A DNA stretch of 64,000 nucleotides from Adiantum capillus-veneris (GCA_014529385.2 CM043954.1:8825306-8889305); one strand, 5' to 3'. Positions 1-12,230 are shown, counted from the first letter of the stretch. Notes: a model not told the origin generated them from the letters alone. Numbers and translations are program-made.

Positions 1-1316
1 TAGAAGGATCCCTCTATCCAAGAAGGAAGGATCAAGTGTGTAGAAGAGTACCAACTATCGAGGAAATTCCAGCCATTCTAAAAGGTTTGCATGAGGAAGC
101 ATGTGGTGGTCATTTTGCCCAAGAGTTAACTGTGAAGAAGATTTTTCTTGTGGGGTATGTTTGGCCAAGCCTGCATGTGGATGTCCAACATTGGTGTAAA
201 AGCTGTCACAACTGTCAGGTAAATGGAAATAGAAGATTGGTCAATGGTCCAAGGCAAATAGTGCTTGCAAATGGACCCTTCGAAAAGTGGGGCATTGATG
301 ATATGGGTCCTTTGCCTAGAACAAAAAATGGTAAACTCTACATTCTAGTGGTTGTAGATTACATGACTAGGTGGGTGGAGGCTTAAAGTGTGGCAAGGGT
401 AAATGGGAAAATAGTGAGCAGGTTTGTATACACTGATATTTTTTGTAGGTTTGGAACACCTCTAGAGATTGTTTCGGATAATGGTCCAGGGTCCAAGAAG
501 GGTTTACTCACAGAAGTTTGTGAAGAGCTTCACATTCTACATCGTCTTAGCACACCATACTACCCACAATCAAATGGTTTGGTGGAGAAGGCTAATGGTG
601 TCATTGCATGCATCATTGGAAAGATGGTACAAAACAAGACAAAGCTGTGGGATGACTTCTTGGATGATGCCTTGTGGCCATAGCAAACCACATATAGGGA
701 AGCCACGGAGTTCACACCATTTCACTTTGTCTATGGTCAAGAGGCTTTGCAGCCTATCGAGCGCAACATTCCAACAATGCGGCTTCATGGCAGAGGTGCA
801 CATGATGATCAAGAGGTATGGATGGATCGACTTCTTACATTAGTGGAGCTTGAGTGGAAAAGAGAAGCATCTTATGAGTGCTACAAAAGGAAATCCATAC
901 AAGCAAAGGAAAAGCTTGACAAGAAACTCAAGGACAAAGGCATCAAGGAAGGAGAGCTTGTGCTAAGGTATGACAATCGACTTGACAATCGTTTTGATGC
1001 CAAGTTTGAAACTAAATGGCAAGGGCCATACATAGTCAAGAAGGCTTTCAATTCAAGTTACTATCAGCTTATGGACTTGAATGGTAAAGAGCACTCCAGG
1101 AAAGTAAATGGGTATTGCTTGAATCCATATTTGAGTCGCCTTCTACCAAAGGATCTACCAAAGGACTGTCAAAAAGCGACTATCTCATGTAAGTTTTGCT
1201 ACATGAAGCATGAACGTGAAAAGAAGCCAGACAATGAAAATCTTGTCAAGGGACCAGATATCATCGAGGACTCAAAAGCACTCTCTTTGCAAAAGATGCT
1301 CTATGATGGTACATGA
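1..1316 (+). pseudogene. A1 integrase (3' end of Tat-like gypsy pol, decayed)
   Basis: This is the last part of a Ty3/gypsy pol, which would insert element cDNA into host DNA. The order is a zinc-binding head (His pair near 90-115, Cys pair CKSCHNC near 200), then the DDE core with WGIDDMGPLP near 290, SDNGPG near 475 and an LVEKANG glutamate near 580. A C-terminal region follows with WQGPYIVKKAF near 1017. The frame is broken by a stop at 384-386 and another near 681-683, so it is dead. It is almost the same as the integrase of A2 at 8580-9865, so A1 and A2 are one family. The 5' part of A1 lies left of the window. The polypurine tract near 1331-1340 and the LTR follow. Confidence 0.9.
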
Positions 1317-1337
1317 ATATACCATCATCCTGGGGGA

Positions 1338-1663
1338 GAGCCGTTTTTCGCCTCTCCGTAATTGCCATAGTGAGTTGACTCACCCTACCAAAATCACCTA
1401 AACATTGTGGCTATTCTTACCTTTTCATTGTACATAGGCGTGTGTGAGTTAGGGGACTTTCCCCATATCTTCATAAAACCCTCAGCTAACTAGTCACTAG
1501 GCTAGTTGAGCCAAAAACTAAATTTAAAAAAAGGCCAAAGTATATTATGGCCCATTGGTGTGTAAATATTTCATTGTAGATAGGGCCTAAATATAGGGAA
1601 TTTTCATAACTATTTTGGCATTTATTTAAATATTTCTACCTAGGTGTGCGTTATTTTCCTATG
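1338..1663 (+). repeat. A1 3' LTR, piece 1 (U3 start)
   Basis: The piece follows a CTGGGGGAGAG polypurine tract. It runs parallel to the start of the A2 LTR at 1681-1990, sharing CTCTGTAATTGCCATAGTGA-like and TATTATGGCCCAT blocks with many substitutions. It stops at CTATG (1659-1663), where A2 begins. The same CTATG reappears at 12023, where the LTR text resumes, so A2 interrupted it. Confidence 0.8.
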
Positions 1664-3377
1664 TATGCTATTGATAGCCATTTTTTCGGCTCTCTGTAAT
1701 TGCCATAGTGAGTTATCTCACCCTATCAAATCACTCAAACACCGTGGTTACCCTCACCCTTTCACTGTATATAGGTGCGTGTGAGTTAGGGGACTTTTCC
1801 CATATCTCCTTACTGAAATAAAAAACCCTCAATTAGCTAATCATTGGGCTAGTTGAGCCAAAAAAAAAAAAAAAAAGTATATTATGGCCCATGCGTATGT
1901 AAATATTTCTTTTTATATAGGGCCTAAATAAAAGATTTTTTCATAATTATTTTGGTATTTATTTAAATATTTCTACCTAGGTGTGTGTTATTTATGCTCT
2001 GTACATTGCCTCACCATTACCACAATTTTTCTTACCATTTTTCATACTCTTTATTCCATATAGAAATATTTTCATGTAAGCTTCTCTTATATTTGGTGTA
2101 ACTCCACCCCAACAAAAGTCCAAAAAAAACTAGTTTTATTTATGTGTATATTTTTTCACTATTGTGATTTTTCCCTTCGTACATCTATTTTGTTTTTTTT
2201 CTAAAAAATTAGAACACCAAAAATATTTATCTTTTTATGGTAGCTTCATAATGAGAGAGATTTCTTTTGACCCCTTTATATTTTTTCCACTTATATTATT
2301 TATATTTGACATGTACATATTTTTTAGACCCCTCAATATTTGATTTTCTTAGTTGTACTATTCACTTATATCATGATCTCAACAATATCTTCAATTATAG
2401 ACCTACCAAATAAGGTCAAGGGTAGGTGGTATGCATACATGCACTATGGAGGGCTCACTCTTGGAGGTATTCAAAAGAATCATCCAAAGAAGGACCCCAC
2501 AAGGACCTTGTGCAGTGGAAAAAAACGGTCGGTTTTGCTGAATTTTTAAAGTTCACTTGCTCTCCGAATTTGAAAAGGTGAGACAAACAAAAGTTGTAGC
2601 TCGTGGGCTGAACTTTTGCCTCAAATGTTTTCATATTTTTTTGAGCTACGAGCTATGAGCTATGATTTTATTAGTGGACCCCAGTTTTCCCATGCTATGC
2701 AGCCACACTCTCTCTTCCACTTTATCATTTTCCTCTTTCACACACACTTCTCCACTCATCATCCCCACCTCTCTCACCACTCCTCTCTGCACCCTACTCA
2801 CCTTCTCCTCAACCTTGAAGAATAAGAGAAACCATGGTGAACTCATACCTCCCACACACAATTCCATTCCAAAATTGACCACCTAGTCTCATTTTTCCTC
2901 CTCCAAATTACCCATATCTATCAAAAAAACCACAAAATTCAGCCTCTTCTCTTAAAAGACATCATCATGGTGTTTGATTACTTAGCTTCAATTACCTTGT
3001 CTCTCAAGGAAGGTCAAGAGTGGAGAAAAAATGTACCGTCAAAGCTAGTGGACCGTCAACAAGCGTCAAAATTGGCCCTACTCAAGACACTTGGAGCATC
3101 GACCTTGTAAGAAATCCACCTTTTCTTACCTCTTAAGAGTTTTTCTTCCTTATTTGTATCCTACATCGATACTCCCATTGTAAATATCCAATTCCATTTG
3201 TAAATTAATACTAACTCTACTAACACTAACCCACTATGAAAAGTCCTATCACCTCCATTTCTGTCCTCTCTCTTTCCCCACCAATTTCTTGATAATTCCA
3301 AGCAAAAGAAATTAGATAAATTGTTGAAAATCTAACCCAACCATGGTTAGAGGAGTAACCCTAGCCTTCAAAATTGC

Positions 3378-3384
3378 TATAAAA
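3378..3384 (+). promoter_or_regulatory. TATA box of A2 5' LTR
   Basis: TATAAAA lies in GCTATAAAAGGAGGG. The same box is kept at 11024-11030 in the 3' LTR. It fits a Pol II promoter marking the U3/R border, with transcription starting roughly 30 bp downstream (inference). Confidence 0.6.
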
Positions 3385-4048
3385 GGAGGGTGTAGTTAGC
3401 ACAACAAGGGGGGAGAAGAAAGAGCACTATGCTATAGCTTGAGAAGCCAAGCTCAACCTCTTGAGAAGGAGCTCTTGAGTGGAATCTCATTGGCATTAGG
3501 CATATGTATGTGTTGTATTAGGGGTGATTAGCAAGGGAACTCTATGCCATTGTAAGAGAGAGGGATCATTAAATTGAGGGTAGGAAATCTATCATTTCTC
3601 CTACTAGTGTAAGCCCAACATTTGCTGAATCAAGGAGGGTGAATTTGGACTAAGCATGGATACTTTGTCTCCCTTCCAACGTGAAGTCATGGACAATAAT
3701 GATGTGTAAGTGTCTTGGTGTTTTATTTAAGTTCTTGATAGCTTGTCTCCGGGTATTGTTATCAATTTAGCCATAAATCCCACATGCTGTAAGAGGGCGA
3801 CAGGGTGGAGAGGACTCCCCTGGCCTTAAGACAGTGATTGGGGTGGCTTTTTTCTTGTGATGTGTTGTGGTGTAATGTACTCAGGCTATGTTGAACAAAT
3901 ACTAATCTCACTTTGATTGGTCATGACAAATTTGTAAGAAGGCATTAGTGCAACAAGCACCCCCTTCCCCCTTCTCTCTCTTTCTTACATATATATATTT
4001 ATGTTTGCTTGATCATTAATGATACACTTCAAAGCAGCCCGAGCACCA

Positions 4049-4054
<6 letters not shown>

Positions 4055-4114
<60 letters not shown>
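4055..4114. repeat. (CT)n microsatellite in A2 5' LTR
   Basis: This is an uninterrupted CT dinucleotide run. Its counterpart in the 3' LTR is at 11698-11760, so it was present when the element inserted. Confidence 0.95.
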
Positions 4115-4117
<3 letters not shown>

Positions 4118-4293
4118 TTTTAGTGTGTGAGAGTGTTCCATTGGTGTTAGGGTTAGTGTAAATTCCTTGCTTGTTTGTGGGTCCTCTTAGGTTGGTAGAG
4201 ATAAACGCATCAGTAAATCCTTTTATTTTGCCTCTCATTAGGTACGACCTTAGTTTGGACCTCTATATTTTTGTATTAGGTCATGCATAGACC

Positions 4294-4512
4294 ATGGATA
4301 ATGGCCCAGGAATACAGGTTTTTCCCTTTCATTTCACTCCACACATTAGAGTAAACATTGCAATTAGTAGAAAAATCCATTTTCAACAACGTATGGTATT
4401 CATGTTTGGTGCCCAAAGAGTAGGAGAAATTCTCGCGTCACCAAACCCTGTCATTCTACCTCTTATTGATTATCATAGGTCATTTGATGCGAATATTTTT
4501 ATTTTGTTGTAG
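4294..4512 (+). CDS. Conserved 72-codon leader ORF upstream of gag (A2)
   Basis: I do not recognise the product. The ORF is intact, starts MDNGPG, and runs 72 residues to TAG. The core reads RVNI, SRKIHFQQR, FMFG, GEIL, ILPLIDY, then a hydrophobic IFILL end. ORFs with the same start region, length and core occur at 19882-20097 (-), 53272-53499 (-) and 56280-56498 (+) upstream of gag, and at 21573-21797 and 29171-29395 (-) inside LTRs of element D. By eye it shares about 40 of 63 aligned positions with the D copy and about 34 of 63 with the B copy. It lies 84 nt before the gag ATG. It stays open while the gag and pol beside it are broken. No signal peptide, zinc finger or catalytic motif is visible. 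It could be a separate peptide or a leader ORF controlling gag translation. Confidence 0.7.
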   Translation: MDNGPGIQVFPFHFTPHIRVNIAISRKIHFQQRMVFMFGAQRVGEILASPNPVILPLIDYHRSFDANIFILL

Positions 4513-4596
4513 AATAGATTGCAATTTAGAAAATATTATTGTGTAAATCTTTTAAAGAAAGAAAAAACAAAAACGCGTCACTTTTAAATCAATTCA

Positions 4597-5635
4597 ATGG
4601 AGAGCCAATGCGAAATGTCTGGATATCCTCTTTTCTTTGGAGAGCTTGGAGAGGATGCAGAATTATTTCTAGCGAATTTCAAGATGTCTTGCCGTATCAA
4701 GAGGATAGTAACTAATCAAGAACGTGTAGAAATGTTTGAGGTGGTCCTTAGGAAAGATGCTAGCACTTGGTTTGATTCTTTGCGTGAGGAAGTTAAAGGG
4801 AATTACACGGAAGTTTTGAATCGTTTCAAGAAATACTTCTTTGATCCCCAAAACACTCAGAAATTATGGCAAGACATTGTTTCTCATAAGCAAAAAGACT
4901 TAGATGACTACTACTTGTACAAGAAAGAGTTTCTACGTCTTTGGGCTCTATGGATACGAAATGTTGCTAACCCTGGTGATGGTGCAGAATTTTTAAAGAA
5001 GAGAGGTTCATAGCCGGACTCTTTCCTGACCTTAAGGTAAAAGTTGAGGCGGGTGCACCTGCTACTTTTCATGCAGCGGAAACTAGGGCTGTTGAGAAGT
5101 ATAGGAAACTCAAGTGCTTAAGGGGAGAGGTTCCAATGGAAGGTCTTAGACCCAAAGGTAAGTCACAAGCATCAACATCTAGGGAGCTTCCTGAGGTAAC
5201 GCTGAAGTGATTGAGAAGTTAAATGAATCTTTAAGCAGCCTGTCAATTCACCTTGCACAAGCTGTAGGTCCAACGGGACAAGCAAAGAAGTCAGAAGAGA
5301 GAGAGCCACGAACTAGGAGAGTCTTGCAATGTTGGAATTGGAGAGAGTCTGGACATGGGATGTATAATTGTCCTTGGCCCCGTGGAGAGCCAGGGAGACC
5401 TAACTTGAATTACCCAGTGATGAATGCAGGAGAAGGAGCTGGTCAACAACCAAGGCTTCTACAAAGGCCAAATGGACCAAGACCACCTCCACAAGGGGTA
5501 GAAGGAGTTCCACCTTTGCCAGATCCAAATGTGCATGTGGTAGAGGTGACAAATTCAAATGAGGTTGACATGGATGCCAATGGCATTAAGCGTGGCCGAG
5601 GGAAAGGTAAAGAGAAAGAAGGAGTCACATCATAG
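4597..5635 (+). pseudogene. gag of A2 (frameshifted)
   Basis: This is the capsid-type Gag that would package element RNA. It begins MESQCEMSGYPLFFGELGED. The helical capsid region follows, with TWFDSLREEV and NRFKKYF at 4770-4850. The frame is lost near 5000-5010, where the next frame continues as FIAGLFPDLKVKVE. It resumes from 5207 with a nucleocapsid part. There a single zinc knuckle CWNWRESGHGMYNC is degraded, with the second Cys replaced by Trp. A proline-rich linker follows. The start was chosen because ATG at 4597 matches the gag starts of B, E and G at the same distance after the leader ORF. Confidence 0.8.
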
Positions 5636-8600
5636 AGTGACCATGGACAAGGCAAGAAGGCAAAGGAAACCAAGGAAACCAAGAGGACTCGACGTCGTAT
5701 CAACCTCCAAGACTTCCCTCTTGGACATGGTATGGCTCCGTACAACTTGTTGGAAGACATGAGAGGTAAGGGTCCTGATATTTCATGGCCTCAATTTCTT
5801 GCATTATGTCCACAAGTTAGGGGGGATTTAACAAGGGCAGTTAGCACTAGGATAAAGGTAAAAGAGAGTGTGCCTGTTGTAAAAATTGCACAAGCTGAAA
5901 TGAATGAGGACATTACACCGGTGCTAGACTGTTACATCAAAGGAAGATTGGTTAGGAAAGGTCTAGTGGATGGGGGTGCACAAATTTGCATCATGACAGA
6001 GGGACTCATGCAAAGACTAGGCATGCACATCCATGAGACACCAGAAATCAAAGTCAAGATGGCAAACAATAGCAAGGCTAGGTGTGTAGGCATTGTAAAA
6101 ATGTCTTTGTAGAGGCCTTTGGCATTAAGAAAGCGGTGGATTTTTATGTTATGTCGACCAAGGGAAGTGGTTATCCATTTATCCTAGGAAGACCATGGCT
6201 AATGAAAATGCGAGCTTTGCAGGATTGGGAGAGTGGGAAATTAATTTGCAGGAATGACAATCATAAGAAGGTTGTCTTTGACATGAAGGAGCAACGCCAA
6301 GAGGAGCTCCATGAAGAATCATCTCAAAGTGAGACGGAAGAAGGTTGGACCGATAGCACTTCAGAAGAAGAAAGTAGCGGCAGCATTACTGAAGAGGAGT
6401 CTTCCATCGAAGTCATGGGGGTAAGGTTTAAGCCAAGCAACCAAGAGACCTCTTGTCAAGGCTTGGAGGAGGTAGGTCCTCAAGAGAATGAAGGTGTTCA
6501 AGATGAAGGGATGCTGGAAGGTATGCTATCACCAACACTTACAAAGGATGAAAGAGAGGAGTTCAAATGTGTGCTAAGAAAGTTTCCTAGGCTTTTTGCT
6601 AAAGACTACACCGACGTGCGTGGGGTAGAGATTGTTCAACACAAGATTGAGTTAAAGCCTTAGGCCACACCTAAAGCTCAGAAGCTACGAAGGCTAGGAG
6701 TTATAAAGCAGCAGGCTCTACTCAAGGAGGTAAGAAAGCTTCTAGCAGCAGGTTTCATTTATCCAGTGGAGAATTGAGAGTGAGTCTCTCCTGTTGTTGT
6801 CACTCCTAAGAAAAATGGCAAGTGGAGGGTGTGCGTGGATTACCGTCCCCTCAATGAGGCAACAAAAAGAGATCACTTTCCCCTCCCATTCCAGGATGAG
6901 ATACTAAATGAGGTAGCTGGTCATGAGAAGTACACTGTGTGCGATGGTTACTCAGGTTACTTTCAAATAGGGATTGCATTGCTGGATCAATTGAAAACAA
7001 CCTTTATCACTCCTTGGGGTTGTTATGCTTTTAGAGTCATGCCATTTGGTCTGACAAATGCTCCTGCAACATTCCAAAGTTTCATGAATATGGTGTTTCA
7101 AGCATTCTTTGGAAAGTCAATTAGGGTGTTCATTGATGATTTTTGTATTTATAGCTCAAAATCATTGCATCTACAAAGGGTAGAAGAAGGTTTAAAGAAG
7201 ATCTACGACATGGGAGGTCAACTCAACTCCGACAAGTGCCACATAGGTGAGGATGAAGTGATCTTGCTTGGTCACAAGGTTTCCTATAAAGGCATTGAGG
7301 TGGATCCTTCAAAGGCAAGGGCTCTTATTGAGCTCCCATCACCGAAGAGTCTTAAGGAGGTCATCTCTTTCATTCAGAAGGTGAAGTATATGTCACGCTT
7401 CATTCACTTAGCCTCGGAGTTGCTTCATCCTTTGCAAAAGTTGACACAAGAAGTAGAATTTGCATGGTCTGATGAGCTTGAAGAGTATTTTTGTAACATT
7501 AAAGTCATTTTGTCAGAGCTACCAACACTCATGCCTCCTTGTTGGGAGTACACATTCTTTGTTAGCTCTAGTGTTGGAAGGGAAACAATTGGTGTTCTGT
7601 TGCTACAACAAGATCCCCACAGTACAAGGATGCGACCCATCTACTTTGCTAGTAGGGTCATGAATTCTTTGGAGAGAGACTACACAGAAGCAGAACTCAT
7701 GATGCTTTCTCTCATGTTTGCGATAAGGAAGTTTAGATCTTACTTGCTCCCAAAACCTTTTGTAATCCTCACCGCAGAGAATTTGTTCCCTTGGGTGTCA
7801 TCTCAAATGAATCTTAGTACTAGGATCTCAAAGTGGATTATGGAGTTGCAAGAGTTTCAATACTCTTTCAAGGTAGAAGATAGTGTGCGTGCACAATTGG
7901 CAGGGATTCTCACTTATAGGGTGCATGAAAAGGAGATTAAGGTGCCTGAAGTAAAGACCCTACCATTGCCACCACCAAAAAGTATTCCTAATGCTTTTAC
8001 CTTGTTCTTTGATGGAGCTTTTCGTCGAGCCACAGGAAAAGCAGGGGGAGGGCTAGTGTTGCTCAACCCAAGTGGAGAGGTGGTCATGAAAGAGAAGTTC
8101 AATCTACCAAGTTCAGCTAGCAACAATGAAGCAGAATATGACACACTACTTCATGGTTTAATAATATGCATTGGCCATGGTATACGTCTCATGGTAAAAG
8201 GGGATGCACTTCTCATTGTGAAGCAGATTTTAGGCATTTGGGCATGCAAAAATGAAAGACTAAGGGCCAAATTTCATACCATCCGTAGGCTATTTAATCA
8301 ATTTGAGGAGGTGCAACTATATCATATTCCGAGGAAACAAAATGAAGATGCCGATTTACTTGCACAACAAGCAGTTACATGTGTTGAGAGAGAAGTGCAA
8401 GTCATCATGGTGGCGGTTGTTGTGAAGCAACCAAGGTACCAGGGATTGGAGTCATTGGCTCCCATCATCGGCTACATTTTGGAGGGTGAGTTTCCACCAG
8501 ACTTCACAAAAGCTCAGAAGAGGAGACTCATGAAGACGGCAAGTTTCTATCTCTTCCTAGAAGGCTCCCTCTATCAAAAAGGGAAGGATCAAGTGTGCAG

Positions 8601-9865
8601 AAGAGTACCAACTATCGAGGAAATTCCAGCCATTCTAAAAGGTTTGCATGAAGAGGCATGTGGTGGTCATTTTTCCCAAGAATTAACTGTGAAGAAGATT
8701 TTGCTTGCGGGGTATGTTTGGCCAAGTCTACATGTGGATGTCCAACACTGGTGTAAAAGTTGTCACAATTGTCAGGTAAATGGGAATAGAAGATTGATTT
8801 ATGGTCCAAGGCAAATCGTGCTTGCAAATGGACCCTTTGAAAAGTGGGGCATTGATGCTATGGGTCCTCTGCCTAGGACAAAAAATGGTAAACTCTACAT
8901 TCTAGTGGTCGTAGACTATATGACTAGGTGGGTGGAAGCACAAAGTGTGGGAAAGGTAAATGAGAGGACAGTGAGCAAATTCGTCTACACTCACATTTGT
9001 TGTAGACTTGGCACACTTTTGGAGATTGTTTCTGATAATGGTCCAGGGTTTAGAAAGGGATTGCTCATAGAATTCTGTGAATAACTTCGCATTCTACATC
9101 GTCACAGTACAACCCTACTATCCCCAATCAAATGGTTTGGTAGAAAAAGCTAATGGTGTCATTGCAGGCATCATTAGAAAGATGGTGAAAAACAAGACAA
9201 AGTTGTGGGATGACTTCTTGGATGGTGCCTTGTGGGCGTATCGAACCACATATAGGGAAGCCACGGAGTTCACACCATTTCACTTGGTCTATGGTCAAGA
9301 GGCTTTACAGCCAATTGAACTAAACATTCCAACAATGCGACTTCATGGCAAATCAGCACAAGATGATCAAGAAGCATAGATGGATCGACTTCTTACCTTA
9401 GCTGAGCTTGAGTGGAAAAGAGAAGCAGCATACGAGTGCTATAAGAGGAAAGCCACACAGACAAAGGAGAAGCTTGACAAGAAACTTAAGGACAAAGGCA
9501 TCAATGAAGGAGATCTTGTGCTAAGGTATGACAATCGACTCGATAATTGTTTTGATGCCAAATTTGAAACAAGATGGCAGGGGCCATACATAGTCAAGAA
9601 GGCTTTCAATTCAAGTTACAATCAACTTATGGACTTGAATGGGAAAGAGCACTCCAGGAAGGTAAACGGCTATCGCTTGAAGCCTTACTTGAGTCGCCTT
9701 CTACCAAAGGATCTACCAGAGCAAAAGGCAACTATCCCATGTAAGTATTGTTCCATGAAGCATGAGTGTAACACAAACCAAAATTCCAAGGGGCCAAACA
9801 ATGAAGATCTTGTCAAGGACTCTGAAGCACTCTCTTTGGAAAAGATTCTTTATGATGGTACATGA
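5636..9865 (+). pseudogene. pol of A2: protease, RT, RNase H, second RNase H, integrase
   Basis: The linker and protease (DGGAQICIMTEGL, with D near 5970) are followed by RT with VCVDYRPLN near 6830 and FIDDFCIYSS near 7130. The first RNase H near 7550 has FVSSSVGRETIG, where the usual catalytic Asp is gone. A second RNase H at about 8005-8370 keeps FFDGAF, NNEAEY, GDALLIV and NEDAD, all acidic positions in place. The integrase at 8580-9865 has the HHCC head, WGIDAMGPLP, SDNGPGF and LVEKANG. Breaks: frameshift near 6085-6112, stop at 6661, two stops near 6775-6783, a stop at 9082-9084 with frameshift, and a stop at 9377-9379. The two-RNase-H layout is that of the Tat/Ogre lineage. Confidence 0.9.
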
Positions 9866-9879
9866 ATATACCATCATCC

Positions 9880-9893
9880 TGGGGGAGGGCTAA
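9880..9893 (+). promoter_or_regulatory. Polypurine tract of A2
   Basis: TGGGGGAGGGCTAA lies just before the 3' LTR. It would prime plus-strand DNA. Element B has the closely similar GGGAGGGCTAA at the same place. Confidence 0.7.
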
Positions 9894-11694
9894 TGGAAGC
9901 CGTTTTTTCGGCTCTCTGTAATTGCCATAGTGAGTTATCTCACCCTATCAAATCACTCAAACACTGTGGTTACCCTCACCCTTTCACTGTATATAGGTGC
10001 GTGTGAGTTAGGGGACTTTTCCCATATCTCCTTACTGAAATAAAAAACCCTCAATTAGCTAGTCATTGGGTTAGTTGAGACAAAAAAAAAAAAAAAGTAT
10101 ATTATGGCCCATGCGTATGTAAATATTTCTTTGTATATAGGGCCTAAATAAAAGATTTTTTCATAATTATTTTGGTATTTATTTAAATATTTCTACCTAG
10201 GTGTGTGTTATTTATGCTCTGTACATTGCCTCACCATTACCACAATTTTTCTTACCATTTTTCATACTCTTTATTCCATATAGAAATATTTTCATGTAAG
10301 CTTCTCTTATATTTGGTGTAACTGCACCCCAACAAAAATCCAAAAAAAACTAGTTTTATTTATGTGTATATTTTTTCACTATTGTGATTTTTCCCTTCCT
10401 ACATCTATTTTGTTTTTTTTCTAAAAAATTAGAACACCAAAAGTATTTATCTTTTTATGGTAGCCTCATAATGAGAGAGATTTCTTTTGACCCCTTTATA
10501 TTTTTTCCACTTATATTATTTATATTTGACATGTACATATTTTTTAGACCCCTCAATATTTGATTTTCTTAGTTGTACTATTCACTTATATCATGATCTC
10601 AACAATATCTTCAATTATAGACCTACCAAATAAGGTCAAGGGTAGGTGGCATGCATACATGCACTTTGGAGGGCTCACTCTTGGAGGTATTCAAAAGAAT
10701 CATCCAAAGAAGGACCCCACAAGGACCTTGTGCAGTGGAAAAAAATGATCGGTTTTGCTGAATTTTTAAAGTTCACTTGCTCTCCGAATCTGAAAAGGTG
10801 ATACAACCAAAAGTTGTAGCTCGTGGGCTGAACTTTTGCCTCAAAGTTTTTCATATTTTTTTGAGCTACGAGCAACCTACTATGAAAAGTCCTATCACCT
10901 CCATTTCTGTCCTCTCTCTTTCCCCACCAATTTCTTGATAATTCCAAGCAAAAGAAATTAGATAAATTGTTGAAAATCTAACCCAACCATGGTTAGAGGA
11001 GTAACCCTAGCCTTCAAAATTGCTATAAAAGGAGGGTGTAGTTAGCACAACAAGGGGGGAGAAGAAAGAGCACTATGCTATAGCTTGAGAAGCCAAGCTC
11101 AACCTCTTGAGAAGGAGCTCTTGAGTGGAATCTCATTGGCATTAGGCATATGTATGTGTTGTATTAGGGGTGATTAGCAAGGGAACTCTATGCCATTGTA
11201 AGAGAGAGGGATCATTAAATTGAGGGTAGGAAATCTATCATTTCTCCTACTAGTGTAAGCCCAACATTTGCTGAATCAAGGAGGGTGAATTTGGACTAAG
11301 CATGGATACTTTGTCTCCCTTCCAACGTGAAGTCATGGACAATAATGATGTGTAAGTGTCTTGGTGTTTTATTTAAGTTCTTGATAGCTTGTCTCCGGGT
11401 ATTGTTATCAATTTAGCCATAAATCCCACATGCTGTAAGAGGGCGACAGGGTGGAGAGGACTCCCCTGGCCTTAAGACAGTGATTGGGGTGGCTTTTTTC
11501 TTGTGATGTGTTGTGGTGTAATGTACTCAGGCTATGTTGAACAAATACTAATCTCACTTTGATTGGTCATGACAGATTTGTAAGAAGGCATTAGTGCAAC
11601 AAGCACCCCCTTCCCCCTTCTCTCTCTTTCTTACATATATATATTTATGTTTGCTTGATCATTAACGATACACTTCAAAGCAGCCCGAGCACCA

Positions 11695-11763
<69 letters not shown>

Positions 11764-12022
11764 TTTTAGTGTGTGAGAGTGTTCCATTGGTGTTAGGGTT
11801 AGTGTAAATTCCTTGCTTGTTTGTGGGTTGCTCTAACGATTCTCCTCTTTTGCGTCCTAGTTTGCTCTTAAACTAGGTGGTGCCCCTTGTGTAGTTGGGA
11901 TTTGGCTGAGGGTTTGTTGTTTTGGTTTGTGTTGTGTTGTGCCCCAGCCCCATTGAGCAGCACGGGAGCCTTGAAGGGTGTCTAGAGGTTGCTCTTCTTG
12001 TTGCCCGCCCCGGACCGCTTCA
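9894..12022 (+). repeat. A2 3' LTR
   Basis: It matches the 5' LTR from 1672 onward. There is a deletion of about 570 bp after GAGCTACGAG (10873), corresponding to 2655-3230. It retains the 194-bp end missing from the 5' LTR, which carries the hairpin with TGGTGCCCC and ends CGCTTCA at 12022. TATA is at 11024-11030 and the CT run at 11698-11760. Confidence 0.85.
11856..11886 (+). promoter_or_regulatory. U5 hairpin followed by TGGTGCCCC (A2 3' LTR)
   Basis: CCTAGTTT (11856-11863) and AAACTAGG (11870-11877) pair perfectly around a 6-nt loop, and TGGTGCCCC (11878-11886) follows directly. Equivalent structures with different but still pairing stems lie at 39941-39973, 55410-55446 and 63380-63410. 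They lie near the 3' end of the LTR and so should be in the 5' leader of the RNA. The function is unknown. Confidence 0.6.
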
Positions 12023-12230
12023 CTATGTATAATTACTCTCCATTACCATAATATTTTTTTCCTATGTACTCTATAAACAATCATTTCATGCAAGCTTCTC
12101 TTATTTTTTTTGTGAATCCACTCCAAGGAAAAACTTCAAAAATACCTTTCACCCCATCAGTCATTTCCTTTCACTAAATTCTTATTGTTTAGAGGTATTT
12201 TTTCTTATCTCTTGTAAATAAATATACTTA
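12023..12230 (+). repeat. A1 3' LTR, piece 2
   Basis: The text resumes at CTATG and follows the A2 LTR order (CTCCATTACC, then CATGCAAGCTTCTCTTA) with heavy divergence. It ends at ACTTA where element B starts. No gene is visible. Confidence 0.7.

Larger units (their letters stand above)
1664..4182 (+). repeat. A2 5' LTR (truncated at its 3' end)
   Basis: It matches 9894-11828 closely. It holds a block at about 2655-3230 that is missing from the 3' LTR. Similarity stops at TTTGTGGGT (4182), while the 3' LTR continues for a further 194 bp to CA at 12022. The end of U5 and the primer binding site are therefore deleted from the 5' side. Small ORFs inside it, such as 2340-2549, have no recognisable product. 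Confidence 0.85.
1664..12022 (+). mobile_element. Element A2: Tat-like Ty3/gypsy retrotransposon inserted in the A1 LTR
   Basis: This is a complete but decayed element of about 10.4 kb. It has LTRs at both ends, a leader ORF, gag, and pol in the order protease, RT, RNase H, second RNase H, integrase. The flanks carry CTATG at 1659-1663 and 12023-12027; the repeat may extend to CTATGTA. The A1 LTR reads on across the insertion. The exact 5' boundary is uncertain by a few bases because the terminal TG is ambiguous (1666 or 1672). Confidence 0.85.

Noticed and set aside
1338-1990. Apparent tandem duplication at the end of A1
   Set aside because: The second copy is the start of the A2 LTR inserted in the A1 LTR. 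The CTATG duplication and resumption at 12023 explain it.
2340-2549. Open frame repeated at 10560-10748
   Set aside because: The repetition only reflects the two A2 LTRs. No start context, motif or homologue outside this LTR is visible.
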